Source of the DNA: Chara braunii | Lineage: Eukaryota > Streptophyta > Charophyceae > Charales > Characeae | Assembly (NCBI GenBank): GCA_003427395.1 | Contig: BFEA01000001.1 | Location: 4,048,598 to 4,076,833 of the forward strand | Direction of reading: 5' to 3' | DNA length: 28,236 nucleotides | In this document: piece by piece, positions 7,585 to 17,939 of the stretch | How positions within the stretch are numbered: the first letter of the stretch is position 1 | How the letters are laid out: each line of letters starts with the position of its first letter | The notes under the pieces: generated by a model | Databases searched by the model: none | What the model was told of the DNA's origin: nothing | What the model saw: only the letters and a program-made list of their open reading frames with translations | Program-made: the position numbers and the translations under genes

Positions 7585-9200
7585 ATGGCATCTGCAGCAG
7601 AATGGAAGCTGCAAATGGACGCTGCCCCTGAGGCAAAAAATGTTCAGTACTTGTTCTTCTATGAAAAAGCATTGAAGAGGGAAGAGGAAGAGACAGAGAA
7701 GGAGAAGGGAGATAAAGTAAAAGCTCATGAAGTCGTCTTCAATACCGTGCCCGCCTTAACTGATGATGAGGTGGAAGAGAAGACTGTCGCACTCCTCGAG
7801 GCTTTAGTAGAGGTCCGGGCTGTTGAAGACCATACAGGCCAACTCGCCAAGGTGTTTGATGAACTCACGAAGTTCCACGAGGATATGGCCCTGATGGCGC
7901 AGCAACACCGTGACCAACTGCAACACTTTGCTAACATGCAGTCGGCCCAAGGTGTCCTTTCGCCTGCTTACCGTGCCTCTAGTGCTGCGTGTCAGTCCGT
8001 TCTTGCCCCTCCAACTATATCATCTTCTTCTTCTTCTTTTTCTTCTTCTTTGAGTGTGGCCAACAACCTATCCGGATCTGCAGCAGGTCCAGACCCCGTT
8101 GCTGCTACTACTACTGCTGCAGTGGCAAGTGGCAGTGCAGGGCATTCTGGAACTGTTGCAGCCCTAAATTCAAACCCAGCGATCGCTAGTCCTAGTTGCA
8201 GCTTTCCTTACGGGGACAGGAAAGCGGCACAAATTCCGTCTAAGTATGACGGAAAATATTGAATCTTGGATCAGCTTCATGCGATCCTACTTTGATGTGT
8301 TGGGGACACCCCCAGTGACTTAGTTGTCGGTCCGAGGGACCAATGTGGAACCCGCCGTAAGGGGCTTCTTAGAAGTCTAAGCTGTACAGTTGGGCTATAA
8401 AAGAATAGACCTGAACAAATGGCTGAAGGTTATGCCTATAGCCGCACTCGAAGAACTCTTGATCAAACAATATGCTGATCCGCATGCTGCAGCCAAAGTT
8501 GAACTTAAGCTTCATAAGCTCAAGCACAACAAGTGGACCGGCACCATGCACAGTCTGCAGCAGTATGTTAGTAAACTCTTTGCTACTCCGGATCTCGAGA
8601 TGACTGCACAGTCTTGCTTGGATGTGATTGAAGGCACGGTCCCCTCTACTGTAACACATCGCCTGGGGCTCGGACTCATAACATATACAGATTGGCTTAC
8701 CCTCATGCGGGATTTAGTCAAGCTGGAGGCACAAGACCTCCTGGGTGGATCGGGTGGCAAAAAGACCACTGGCCGCAAACGGTTTCCAGGCAGCAACCGT
8801 TTGCAGCGCACGATTTACTTGAGGTTGACGAGGAGACCTTCGAGGACCCTTCTCTTGATGACGATCAAGAGCAGGACTGTGAGGCATCTTGCTCTTCGTC
8901 AGCCCATGAGTTTGATTATGTGAATGATGATGAAGCTATGAATGCCTTTAAAAAGACTGCCTTCAAAAGTAAGGGACCGAGGACCACAGTGAAGAACAAT
9001 ACTAACAACATTCTCCTTCCCAAGGGAACGAAGATTCCACCGAAATCGAAAGATCCTGCCACAAAACCATGGGTAGATCCCCGGATCAGTGAAAGTGAGT
9101 GGAAACACAGGGTGAAGAAAGGGGTTTGCTTGCATTGCACCAAACCATGACACTCGGTCCAACATTGCTTCAGATTGCGGCAAGGAAACCAACAACGGGG
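7585..9200 (+). pseudogene. E1 gag, degraded
   Basis: Starts with ATG at 7585 in a favourable context (ATCATGGCA). An acidic, helical N-terminal part with an EEEETEKEKGDK stretch is followed by Ser- and Ala-rich linkers to about 8230. The gag core follows: ESWISFMRSYFDVLGTPP in a shifted frame (8262-8320), then LGYKRIDLNKWLKV, ELLIKQYADPHAAAK and LQQYVSKLFATP up to 8730. After another frame change, an acidic region leads to a CCHC zinc knuckle, CLHC-x4-H-x4-C, at about 9127-9168. Damage: TGA at 8260, TAA at 8378-8380 where the family normally keeps an open codon, a frameshift near 8735, and TGA at 9148-9150 inside the knuckle. Gag forms the particle and the knuckle binds RNA. Family assignment is firm; the N-terminal third is recognised by position only. 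Confidence 0.8.
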
Positions 9201-10004
9201 GTAGAGACATCATCAGCACACTCTATAGACGGAGAGGTTGAACATGTAAGTGCAGATCCTTCACTGGATTCTGATCCTACTCAACAAACCTCTCTTGAAA
9301 CCCCATTTGATGCTGGTTCCAAGGTTGAGAAACTGCACATCCTATATAAGGAGCCTTGGGCGGAGTCGAAAGAAATTGACTTTCATGCTCTTTTGACGCG
9401 CTGGGCTCACATGAAGCAAGAACGTGTGCAAGGGAGAACAAAGTTTATCTTCTTCAAACTCCGCATTAACGGCCATTACATCCGTGCACTGGCTGATTGT
9501 GGCGCAACCGCCAATTATTTCTCAACGCACGACATTCATAAGGTACACTTTGGAACGAAGCACGTGACCTTGCAGAAGCCTTGTCGGACCCAAGTGGGCA
9601 ACCAAGAGGTTGTCACATCTACACATGTAGTCAAAGGTGTGCGCACTACCTTTGACGCAGACCGCACAATCACGCACGAGTTGAACTTCTATGTCCTTGA
9701 TCAGTGTCCCTTCGACACGGCTATTGGCTTGGGTTGTTTACAGGCCCAATGTGAAAGAACCACGTGGGAGGACTCACAATTCATGGTCAAAGATCCCATG
9801 CGAATCGAGCATCTCGTCCTCTTGGATGAGCCGCACAAGTCTCAAATAACTTTTCTCAATGCAACGAAATTTTGCAAAAAAAAGCGCAGGCGCAAAGTTG
9901 ACGAGCAAATGTATATAGCCTTTGTTAGGCCTGCTCATGTGCCTTCTATTTTTGCTGTACATAATTATTCTACTTTGCATGTCGTTTCTACTTCTAAGTT
10001 CTAA
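9201..10004 (+). pseudogene. E1 aspartic protease region
   Basis: One uninterrupted frame encodes FKLRINGHYIRALADCGATANYFS, the retropepsin-type active-site loop, with the catalytic Asp at about 9495. The usual Asp-Ser/Thr-Gly is Asp-Cys-Gly here. Downstream, DQCPFDTAIGLGCLQAQ corresponds to the ILGMPWL element of family members but is poorly conserved. The enzyme would cut the Gag-Pol polyprotein as a homodimer. The frame lies apart from the preceding zinc knuckle and from the following RT frame, so it has been separated by indels near 9165-9210 and about 10000. A basic KKKRRRK stretch near 9880 is a possible nuclear-targeting motif. Confidence 0.75.
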
Positions 10005-10990
10005 CACAACCACTTTTACCTCTACTAAATCTACTTCTAGTCCAAACGACTCTTCTTCAAATTTTGTTGTTTTGGCTGCACCTATGCAATCCGGTATGCC
10101 TGCACCTGAAAGTGATGATCCACCTCCGGAAGTCCCATCAGAAATCCGCAACCTTCTCAACCGATTTCTTGAAGTCTTGGTCAAACCGCATGGGGTCCCC
10201 ATGCGTCCGGTCCGACACAAGATCGAGTTGATAGAAGGTAGCACTCCTCCAAAAGGTTGTGCCTATCGAATGGGCTCAGGCGAATTGGAAGACTGCGAAG
10301 ACAGATCGATGACATGATTGAGAAGGGATGGATCAAACCAAGTGAATCCGAATTCGGTGCACCGGTTCTGTTTGTCCCTAAGAAAGGAGGCAAACTACGG
10401 ATGTGTATTGATTACCGCGGCAAGGAAGAATGCATACCCTTTGCCGCGCATTGATGATATGCTTGATGTTGCAGGTGGATGCAAGGTCTTCAGCAAGATC
10501 GATCTCAAGTCTGGCTACCATCAGATTGAAGTTGACCCTCCAGACAAGCATAAAACTGCATTCAAAACTCGAGATGGGTTGTACGAGTTTACCGTCATGC
10601 CCTTCAGCCTCACGAATGCACCAGCCACCTTTCAAAGTCTCATGGACAAGGTATTCCGCAGCAAGTCGATGGAGGAGCACATGAGATACCTTGAGGAAGT
10701 GTTGCAGATCCTCAAAAGACCTCAAGGATGCGCAACTTCATCTCAACTTGGAGAAATCTGAGTTTGGGAGGGACAACGTCATCTACCTTGGACATCGGTT
10801 GTCTGTTGCAGGCCTAGAGCCCGAGGCAACCAAAGTTGAGGTCATCCGCAAATGGCCTCAACCGGCAAATGTCTGTGAGTTGCGTTCTTTTCTTGGTCTT
10901 GCTTCATACTACCGTAAGTTTGTACCCAAATTCTCTATCATTGCCCGACCGCTGTCCAGATTGACCAGCAAGAATGTGTCCTACACATGA
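10005..10990 (+). pseudogene. E1 reverse transcriptase lacking the YxDD box
   Basis: RT fragments are spread over three frames. They are [27 protein letters not shown] (10140-10270), then [20 protein letters not shown] and LRMCIDYR (10310-10415), then [24 protein letters not shown] and MPFSLTNAPATFQ (10430-10640). After MDKVF the sequence jumps to SMEEHMRYLEEVLQIL. The matching region of E2 has 22 residues between the corresponding Phe and EEH, including MYLDDIL; here there are five. The catalytic Asp pair is therefore deleted, apparently as an in-frame loss of 51 bp. Coding resumes in another frame with NLEKSEFG and LRSFLGLASYYRKF. A TGA at 10988-10990 replaces what looks like a Trp codon. 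This copy cannot have made active RT. Confidence 0.87.
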
Positions 10991-12742
10991 GACGGGGAAT
11001 GCACAACAACCTTCCAAGCATTGACAAAGGCTTTGGTGAGTCATCCGGTGCTCCACATTGCAGATCTCAAACTTACATTCGTAGTAACTACGGATGCAAG
11101 CTTGTATGGGATTGGTGCAATGCTGCAGCAAGATGATGACGACGGCTTACGTCCGCTCGAATTCTACAACAAACGTATGCCCAGTCACAAGGTAGTTGCC
11201 TCCACTTACATGCGAGAACTCTATGCCTTGAGAGAGGCACTAGATCATTGGAAACACTACCTCTTGGGTCGTCCTTTCAAAGTGTTCTCGGACCATGAGA
11301 CTTTGAAATGGGTCCAGGCACAGAATAATCCATCAACTACATTGACCCGTTGGTTGCATGAGATTGCTTTGTATGATTTTGAACTTAAGCACAAGAAAGG
11401 TTGTTACAATCGCGTTGCGGATGCTTTGTCTCGCCATCCTGAGTACATGACTTGCCTTATGGGTTCCTACGATCTCCGTAAGAATTTGAAGGAGGAACTC
11501 GTAGAGTATATTGCCAAGGACCCGGAACTCAGTCCCATCCTTGAGCAAATCCAGTTTGACCCTAGCAACCAGCCTGATTTCCATGAGTGCAAAGGATTAC
11601 TCTTCCGACGTTACGGGAAGTACGACCGACTGTGTGTGCCCAACCATGAGCCTATCCGTACTCACTTCTTGGACTTGGCTCATGGCTGGAGTGGACACTT
11701 CGGTTTTGAAAAGACATACGAAAGTCTATTGCAAAAGTTTGTATGGCCTGGGATGAAAGAAATGGCACGAAAGTTTGTGGCTGAGTGTGAAGTTTGTCAA
11801 CGCATCAAACCGTCTCGACAAAAGTCATATGGGCTGCTGCATCCTCTTCCTATTCCTGATGGCCCGGGTGAGTCTCATTCCATCGACTTCACGGACATGG
11901 GAAAGAAGAGCAGGAACGGATACTCACAAGTAATGGTGATCATTGACTGCTTTTCAAAGTTTCTGAATTTGATTCCATTACCACCTCACGCCCCAACTGA
12001 CCTTGTGATCAAGGAGTTTCACAAAAGGTACATTATGCAGTGTGGGCCCCCGAAAACTCTTATGAGTGACCGGGACACTAGGTTCATAAGTGCAGATTGG
12101 AAGGACTTCACCTACCAGAACTACGACATCAAACTCAAGATGACGTCCGACCGACATCCCGAAGCCAATGGACTGGTCGAGGAGGTCAACCAGACGGTGA
12201 TCCAACTTCTTTGAGCTCTAATTGTGCCTGATCAGAACTCTTGGGATGAGGAATTGCCGATTGTGCAAGGACTATACAACAACTCCATACACTCCTCCAC
12301 AGGGATGACACCTAATCAGCTGCACCTCGGATGGCAACTTCGCAATCCCCAATCCTATTTGTTTCCTGATCCGCCACCTGGCCTAACACCTCGTCAGCCA
12401 GGCTACAACGCTAAGTTTGATCGCTTGCTCAAAGTTCTTGTCGCAGCTATGGAAAGGCGACGCAAGGCCATGATTAAGCATGCTAACAAAAAGCCCCAAC
12501 TTGTACCTTTCACAGTGAGAAGTTATGTCTGGGTCAAAATGTCTGAGTTTTCTGAAGAAGAAGGGGCATCACGAAAGCTTTTTCCTCAGTACTATGGTCC
12601 GTGGAAGGTGTTGAACCAAGTAGGGAGTGATTCATTTGGTCCTTCTTACACGATCGGCGCGCGTCCTCACCCGCACACGTACCCAGTCTTTCACACGTCG
12701 AAGTTGTTACCGTATGAATCACCGAAAACTTTTCCGTATTGA
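10991..12742 (+). pseudogene. E1 RNase H and integrase
   Basis: Best preserved part of E1: 397 codons open from 11021 to 12214. RNase H begins at VVTTDASLYGIGAMLQQDDD and includes MRELYALREAL, FKVFSDHETLKW and NRVADALSRHPE. Integrase follows, with a His2Cys2 zinc domain (DLAH, WSGHFG, AECEVCQ), the catalytic core with Asp in SIDFTDMG, Asp in SDRDTRF and Glu in the HPEANGLVEEVNQ segment, so all three DDE residues are present. A TGA at 12212-12214 is followed in the same frame by GMTPNQLHLGW and the C-terminal barrel region (YGPWKVLNQVG, YPVFHTSKLLPY). A second TGA is at 12740-12742. Both TGA codons can be reached from CGA by one transition. Apart from those stops the integrase looks catalytically complete. 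Confidence 0.88.
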
Positions 12743-13072
12743 GAATCGATGATTCCTCGCGCAATTAAGACTGGTCACGAGGTTGATAGAATTGTCAAGC
12801 ACAGTGGAAAAGGGAGAAACAGACAATATAAAGTTCATTTTGTATACCACCCATTGAATGACTTTTACTGGATTGCTAAGAAAGATTTGCTGCAGAGTGC
12901 CCCAGGAGTCGTCAATGCATATGAACGACGCCCGAGAGTCGTCAACGCATATGAACGACTAATTAGCTCCGAACAACAACCTAGATTCACTGCTACCCTT
13001 ACTCCTACGGAACATACACGATCTCTCTTTGCCATTTACGCCTATGATGCATTACGCAGGGACGCTGATTAA
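12743..13072 (+). pseudogene. E1 integrase tail, degenerate chromodomain
   Basis: Same frame as the integrase. VDRIVKHSGKGR..YKVHFVYHPLNDFYWIAKKDLLQ follows the beta-strand and Trp pattern of a chromodomain (YLVKW...W.P...L) with Phe where the aromatic-cage Trp normally stands. The equivalent tails in E2 and E3 share that pattern. Chromo-like tails can steer integration to particular chromatin. At 12907-12929 and 12937-12959 a 30-bp-period duplication repeats the VVNAYER motif, which normally closes the domain once. The frame ends at a stop at 13070-13072. Confidence 0.7.
12907..12959 (+). repeat. Tandem duplication, 30-bp period, in the E1 tail
   Basis: The unit AGTCGTCAAYGCATATGAAC occurs at 12907 and 12937 with a single difference. 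It keeps the frame and doubles the VVNAYER peptide. E2 and E3 have the matching SSYERK or ARYERK only once. Confidence 0.85.
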
Positions 13073-13100
13073 GTTACTCGCTCGAAGGGACCTCGCTCTT

Positions 13101-13113
13101 GAGGGGGGGGTAG
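13101..13113 (+). other. E1 polypurine tract
   Basis: GAGGGGGGGGTAG, directly before TGTAATGACC, the likely 3' LTR start at 13114. The tract primes plus-strand DNA synthesis in LTR elements. Confidence 0.7.
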
Positions 13114-14520
13114 TGTAATGACCGGCCATAACACAGACTAAGAACACTGCTGATTTCTGGAGTTCTGCCGATGGAATGGATGCCTTGCTGAGATTCCCGC
13201 ATTCTGCTGAGTTTTCTAAGTTTGTGTGTGTGTGTGTGCTTGTGACCCTCGTGCCTGTCTGAGTGCTTGTCGGTATGAGTGTGTGTGTGACCTGCAAGGG
13301 TACTTGCTTGTTTTACAGGCCCGTAGGGCCGGTACTTACCTGTGGCCATGGCATTGAGGGTTGCAGCAGGGAAAACACTTAAGTAGCGGAGCCAGGGGCC
13401 CAAGGTGCTTAGAGCAGCGGAAAAACACTCAAGTAGCAGGTAGGCCGGTACTGCACCAGTAGCAGTAGACGTGTCGGGTACTCGAGGACGAGCAGAAGAA
13501 GATAGAGTTGGCATTTTTAGAGGCCCTGTAGCGGTAGGCTAGGTCTAGGTCGGTACCAGTCCATCCAGTCTGAGTCTAGAGCCTGTACGGGCAATATCAG
13601 AGTTCGCAATGATGTTTCCCTCCGAAAGGGAGGAGGTACAGGTTGCTTGGGAGGCCGAGCAGCCTGGAAGTCACCGCCCAGGAGGCAAGTAGGCCGCTAT
13701 ATCAAGAGGCCGAGGGAAGAGCCCAGCCTCATTCTTCAGTGTGCAAGTTTGGCGACACTCTGTTGGAGCGCTGGTTGGAGTAGCGATGGCCACTACAGCA
13801 CTGCTGGGAGGAAGAAGCAGGGAGCTTCCCACCTTCGCTATGGTGGAGCTCTACCGGTAGGAGGGGAGGGAGAAGGGGACCAAGGAGGAGAGTGGCGAGG
13901 TACCTACCTGGCTATGGCGGACACCATCTTCATCACCTTGTTAGGCGCTGCATCTAGAAGGCCCCAGTTGGGGTAGTACCGCATCAAGGAAGCCCGGGAC
14001 AGAGTCAGGCATGGCGATTGACCGGGCAGCGGCATAGCTGCCTGGTGTTGACCTTGGGACAGAAGGGCGGCGACATAGCTGCTTTGGGTTGTCCTTTGGA
14101 CAGGAGGGTAGAGCCCTCAGTGCTCCGCCATAGCCTCGGCCTGCATGTAGAGGAAGAGGAAGGGTGGCCATGGCTATGGTGGACCTCATGTTGTGCCTGC
14201 AGTAGAAGTGGGATTCGGACATTGATTCTGGTTCAGCCATTCAACATTATTATTGGTATTTCTTGTTTGAATACGAGGGGAGAAGATAAGGAGGAGGAGA
14301 TTGGTTGGCGAAGAAGAAGAGCCCTGTCATTGGTCTATGCTGGAGTACATCATCTTCTTCTTCTTTCATACTTCTTCTTCTTCTTCTTTCTGTCTCTCTC
14401 CTCTCAAGTTCATTCATTTCTTTTTGCAATTGGACGGCATTGTACTTTCTGATAAATGTATACTTGGAAATTGGCCGGTACCTCCTCCCTTTCGGAGGGA
14501 AACCGGCCTGGACACTCATA
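13114..14520 (+). repeat. E1 3' LTR-like region
   Basis: Begins TGTAATGACCGG after the polypurine tract. Its last part (14390-14520) matches the 5' LTR remnant. Internal features are a 49-bp-period direct repeat around AAAACACTYAAGTAGC (13363-13389 and 13412-13440), a 41-bp-period repeat around CATAGCTGC (about 14030-14109), several GGCCGGTAC motifs (near 13328, 13440 and 14473), and a 26-bp inverted repeat (13614-13639 and 14478-14503). Length is about 1.4 kb, like the E3 LTR. The 3' end is estimated; no clean CA followed by a target-site duplication is visible. Confidence 0.6.
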
Positions 14521-15967
14521 TTGGTGGTGGCGAGAGCAAACTCTCATTGACATTGGTTTTCAGTGTTACGATTCTTCATTGGTGTTATATTGGTGCATTT
14601 CTGCTTTCTGGACACTGTGATACTATCCGGCCTTCAATGTGATTGTGCATTCCGGACAATTTCATCTCGCTATTGCTCATTTTCCTTGCAATTTGGTATT
14701 GGAGCTGGTTGGAACTGCGCTTCATTGGTTCTTCGACATAGCTGTTCGGTGCTTCCCATGAGGTGTGGGGTAGTGATAAGGTTTGGGTGTTGAACAAAAG
14801 GCGGCCCAGGGTCGTGTGGGCGAGCCAGGAAGCTATGTGGTGACATTAGGGGTGAACGCTGGATGATGAGAGCTCGCTGATGTGGCATTTAAGTCGAGGT
14901 CGAATTGCATTCTGCTGTTGGTTGTGCCGAGGCAAAGACCGATCATGATAAATGCACATCAAGTTGCCGGAGAGAAATCTGTGGTTGGGGGCAGCATTAT
15001 GAGGTACGTTGCTCTCTTCCTTATCTACCCTCTTCATTGCTTCTTACTGTGAGGAAGTGAGTTTTGTCTTGAGAGTCCTCTCAATGTGAGGTGTTGCGAG
15101 CGCTCAACCTTGAGAGTCGACATTCTTCCTGGGCAGCAAGCTGGTGGGAGACGGGCGAAGCCTCTGAAGGGCCCTGGACGAAGCACCCGGGTCACGGTCA
15201 CCATGCCAACCCGTTGGGACGAGTACATGCATGCTTTGCCGCAAGTCCTTGGTTCTCTTGCTGCGCAATAGAGGTCATGCCAGACCTTTGAACAGACCCT
15301 TACTAGAACATCTTCAAATATTTCTGGCGGGGACTCGGTGTTGACTCTGGCTGTGATCGTCGTCCTGTCTGCGACGTTAAATAATTCCTGAGGACCTTGG
15401 GGGTTGTCCTTAAACTGCCTCTTAATCAGCCAGATCAAACCAAGTGTACGACTCGTTGCATGCAAGGATAAATAAGGTGCAAGGGCTGGCAGGTTCGGCG
15501 TAGACTTGGTGCACAGGGGTGGGCCGGATTGCACACCTTCAGACACACTGCTCAACCAGGTGCTTAGGACATCGACAGAAAGTGACTACTCAAGAGGGAT
15601 ACAGGGGGAGGGTTGGATTCCGGTAACTGTTTGCTGTGGCACTAATTAGATGAATTGCCATCCAACATGCATCTCCACAGGTATTTATTTTTATTTTGAT
15701 TACTTAGTTGTACAGACTTGTTAACAACTGGCAGACAACTGCAGATAGGTTAGTTTTCCTTCCTTGCTGCATTGCATTTTGTGTAAGAGTAATCTAAAAA
15801 TAGAATTGAAATTACTTGTAGGACCCGATATTGATTGCTGGTTACCACTTGACTACTTCTCTCTAGGTTGACCGGAAATAGTTGATTGTTCATACCCGGT
15901 TGTGTGTCATGCTGAGGTAGGATTCAGTGTGGACTCTAGTTTAGATCACACACACTGTAGCTCATGA
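14521..15967 (+). other. Leader-like non-coding DNA before E2, with PBS-like site
   Basis: No gene that I can support. Bases 14522-14540 (TTGGTGGTGGCGAGAGC) align weakly to the E1 sequence just after its LTR. A better primer-site candidate, TTGGTATTGGAGC, is at 14693-14705, two changes from the plant initiator-Met site. The distance from LTR end to gag (about 1.45 kb) resembles E1. A 173-codon minus-strand frame at 15034-15555 has no recognisable domain. E2's own 5' LTR is not evident. Confidence 0.45.
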
Positions 15968-15970
15968 GTG

Positions 15971-17916
15971 ATGCAGGCGGGTGAGGAGGAGGAACGAGTA
16001 GTGGAACATCTTAGAGTGACTCGTCGAACTGCACTCAGTCAACCAATTACCTTCTTGGAGTTAGGCCAGGGAGAGGAAAGGCGACTGCGAAAGGAAGCCA
16101 GGAAAAGGACGATATTAGAGAGGGCTAGGACAGCAGCAACCAACGTTGAACGGACACTTGCAGCAGCAAGACTAGCGGACGCTAGAGTTCAGGTTGAGGT
16201 TGCGATGGCTACCTCCTCTACAGTGTCACAGGCCTTGTCCCAGGCCTCTTCGTCGGGTGGCAGTCAGGGTATCTATCAGAGTTATGTTAGTTAATCTGTT
16301 GGCTCACAAGTCAGCCAGCAGATGCCACTCACACCTGAGGATTATGAGATCCTCCAAGCAGAAGAACTGCATGATCAACTACAGCAGCAATTGAGAGATG
16401 CAGCAGAGAGGAGACAAAGGGCTAGCACTAGAAAAGCTAGACTAGGAGCTAGGAGGCAGGAGTTAAGAAATCTAGAGGCACTAGACGAGTCGACACTTGA
16501 CCCTGCAATGCAAGCGCTGCGTCGCTCACTCCTTTGTGTGGCAGAAACGCAGGTTGTCCAACAAGAAGTGTTGGCCAAACTAGTGGACGGCCAGAAACGA
16601 ATTTTGGCTGCACTGCAGGCTCCTCGTCCAGTGATGAGGCAGCCTCAGTATGTTGTAGCTCCCCCTTCGGTTGCGGGTCCCTCAGTGACGCTGACGCCGA
16701 TAGGGCCCTCTTTCTCTCCTATGTATGGCATTCCTCTTTCAGGTAGTCAACCAGTAGTCAGTGGTCACGTTCTGATTTCTTATCCCGTACCATCGAGGAC
16801 GGTGGCAGCTGCAATGCCATTGTCTGGACAGCCGCAAGCTAGTGTGCAGCAACCTGTCTGAGTGGCCATGCAGCCACTGCAGCAATCGCCTGGGCAGGTC
16901 CAACGTATGCAGTGGATGCCCAAGATACCCTTGCTTAGTCCCAAGCCCTTCTCTAGCGATAGGAAGAAGGACGAGGACTTAGATACCTAGGTGAGGACTG
17001 TGCCTACCTATGTGAGGCACAAGCTCACCATGCCAGAGCAGGAATTCAAAGTTGTTGCTTCCTTTTTAAAGGGATCGGCAACGCGTTGGTTGAATGGGTT
17101 AGTGCAACAACAGAGCTACGGTCAAAATTTCGATGCCTGGGCCCAGGCCCAGACATGGGAAGACTTCGTACGGACTGTGTATAATAGGTAGCATGACCCT
17201 AAGGGGCTCAGAAGACCACCGACGCGATCAACAATCTTTGTGCCAAAAGGTACAAGAATGTTCGCAAACTCACAGACACCGTAGAACGGCTGCTTGTGGT
17301 ACCTGGTGTGCGCTATAACCAGCAGGTTCCTTACAAATTACCTGAGATGTCTACCTGCAGAGGCAAAGACTAAGCTGGTGGATGAGGCCTATGTCGACCA
17401 ACATAACTTCGCCTCTTTTAGCAAGAAAGCCTTAGATATAGAGGCAACGCTTGGGTCCGCACATCAGAGTCAAGGCGATGGTAGAAAGAAGAAATTTCCC
17501 CAGGACTGGAAAAGAAAGGCCAACTTATGTTCGTCGACCATGATGGTCAGGCGACAGAAATTTACGACTTCCCAGGCTATGGGGACGAGACAGAGCATGA
17601 TGGGGCCCGCGAGACCTCGGATGGGGGAGTCGTGGCGCCCATAAAAAAAAAGGCTAGGGGGACCGGGAAGAAGAAGGTAGGCCGGTCTACGGGTCAGGGC
17701 GACCAAGGAACACCCGCATGGGTAAAACTTGGTTTAGATTACGAGGTGTGGAGGGACCGAGTTGCCAGGGGCACATACATGAATTGTGTCACGTCAAGAG
17801 CTTGTCGAGGCAAGAAGGTCACCACGAGGGTAGCCGCTCCAACGGTAGTGGGCTTATCCTCAAACCCTGGCAGTGCTTCTGCGAGCACTTCGCAGGGAAA
17901 CACCTCGGGCCAGTAG
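15971..17916 (+). pseudogene. E2 gag, degraded
   Basis: I prefer ATG 15971 to the GTG at 15968. The N-terminal 80 residues are rich in Glu, Arg and Ala (EERRLRKEARKRTILERAR) with heptad-like spacing, probably a coiled coil. A second helical block, ELHDQLQQQLRDAAERRQR, lies at 16360-16420. The Ser/Pro/Val-rich linker to 16860 precedes the gag core: PKIPLLSPKPFSSDRKKDED, VRTVPTYVRHKLTM, VVASFLKGSATRWLNGL, WEDFVRTVYNR, then in a new frame NNLCAKRYKNVRKLTDTVER and, by 17330, RCLPAEAKTKLVDEAYV. Near 17740, YEVWRDRVARG is followed by a damaged zinc knuckle. Stops at 16292, 16859, 16988 and 17189 share one frame and are single transitions from Gln, Arg, Trp and Gln codons. Capsid and RNA-binding roles are by family. 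Confidence 0.82.
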
Positions 17917-17939
17917 GATTGTTAGCCGCTCTTACTCGT

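Larger units (their letters stand above)
6001..14520 (+). mobile_element. Ty3/gypsy LTR retrotransposon E1, degenerate
   Basis: Gypsy order on the plus strand: LTR remnant (6001-6103), PBS (6104-6116), leader, gag with a CCHC knuckle, protease, RT, RNase H, integrase, chromo-like tail, polypurine tract (13101-13110) and 3' LTR-like region (13114-14520). The two LTR parts share about 85 bp, including CTCTCTCCTCTCAAGTTCAT and AAATGTATACTT, near 6010-6090 and 14395-14475. Only about 100 bp of the 5' LTR remain; left of it lies the unrelated RING pseudogene. Stops, frameshifts and loss of the RT active site make the copy non-autonomous. The outer end of the 3' LTR is inferred by alignment and is not sharply marked. 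Confidence 0.88.

Noticed and set aside
7989-8189. Alternative frame with a run of Phe in E1 gag
   Set aside because: Shadow of a (TTC)n tract encoding the Ser run in the gag frame.
13614-14503. A DNA transposon bounded by 26-bp terminal inverted repeats
   Set aside because: No target-site duplication flanks the arms (AATGAT against CGGCCT), and the second arm lies inside a region otherwise homologous to the 5' LTR.
15034-15555. 173-codon minus-strand open frame
   Set aside because: No recognisable motif, low-complexity ends, and located in leader-like DNA before E2. Probably chance.
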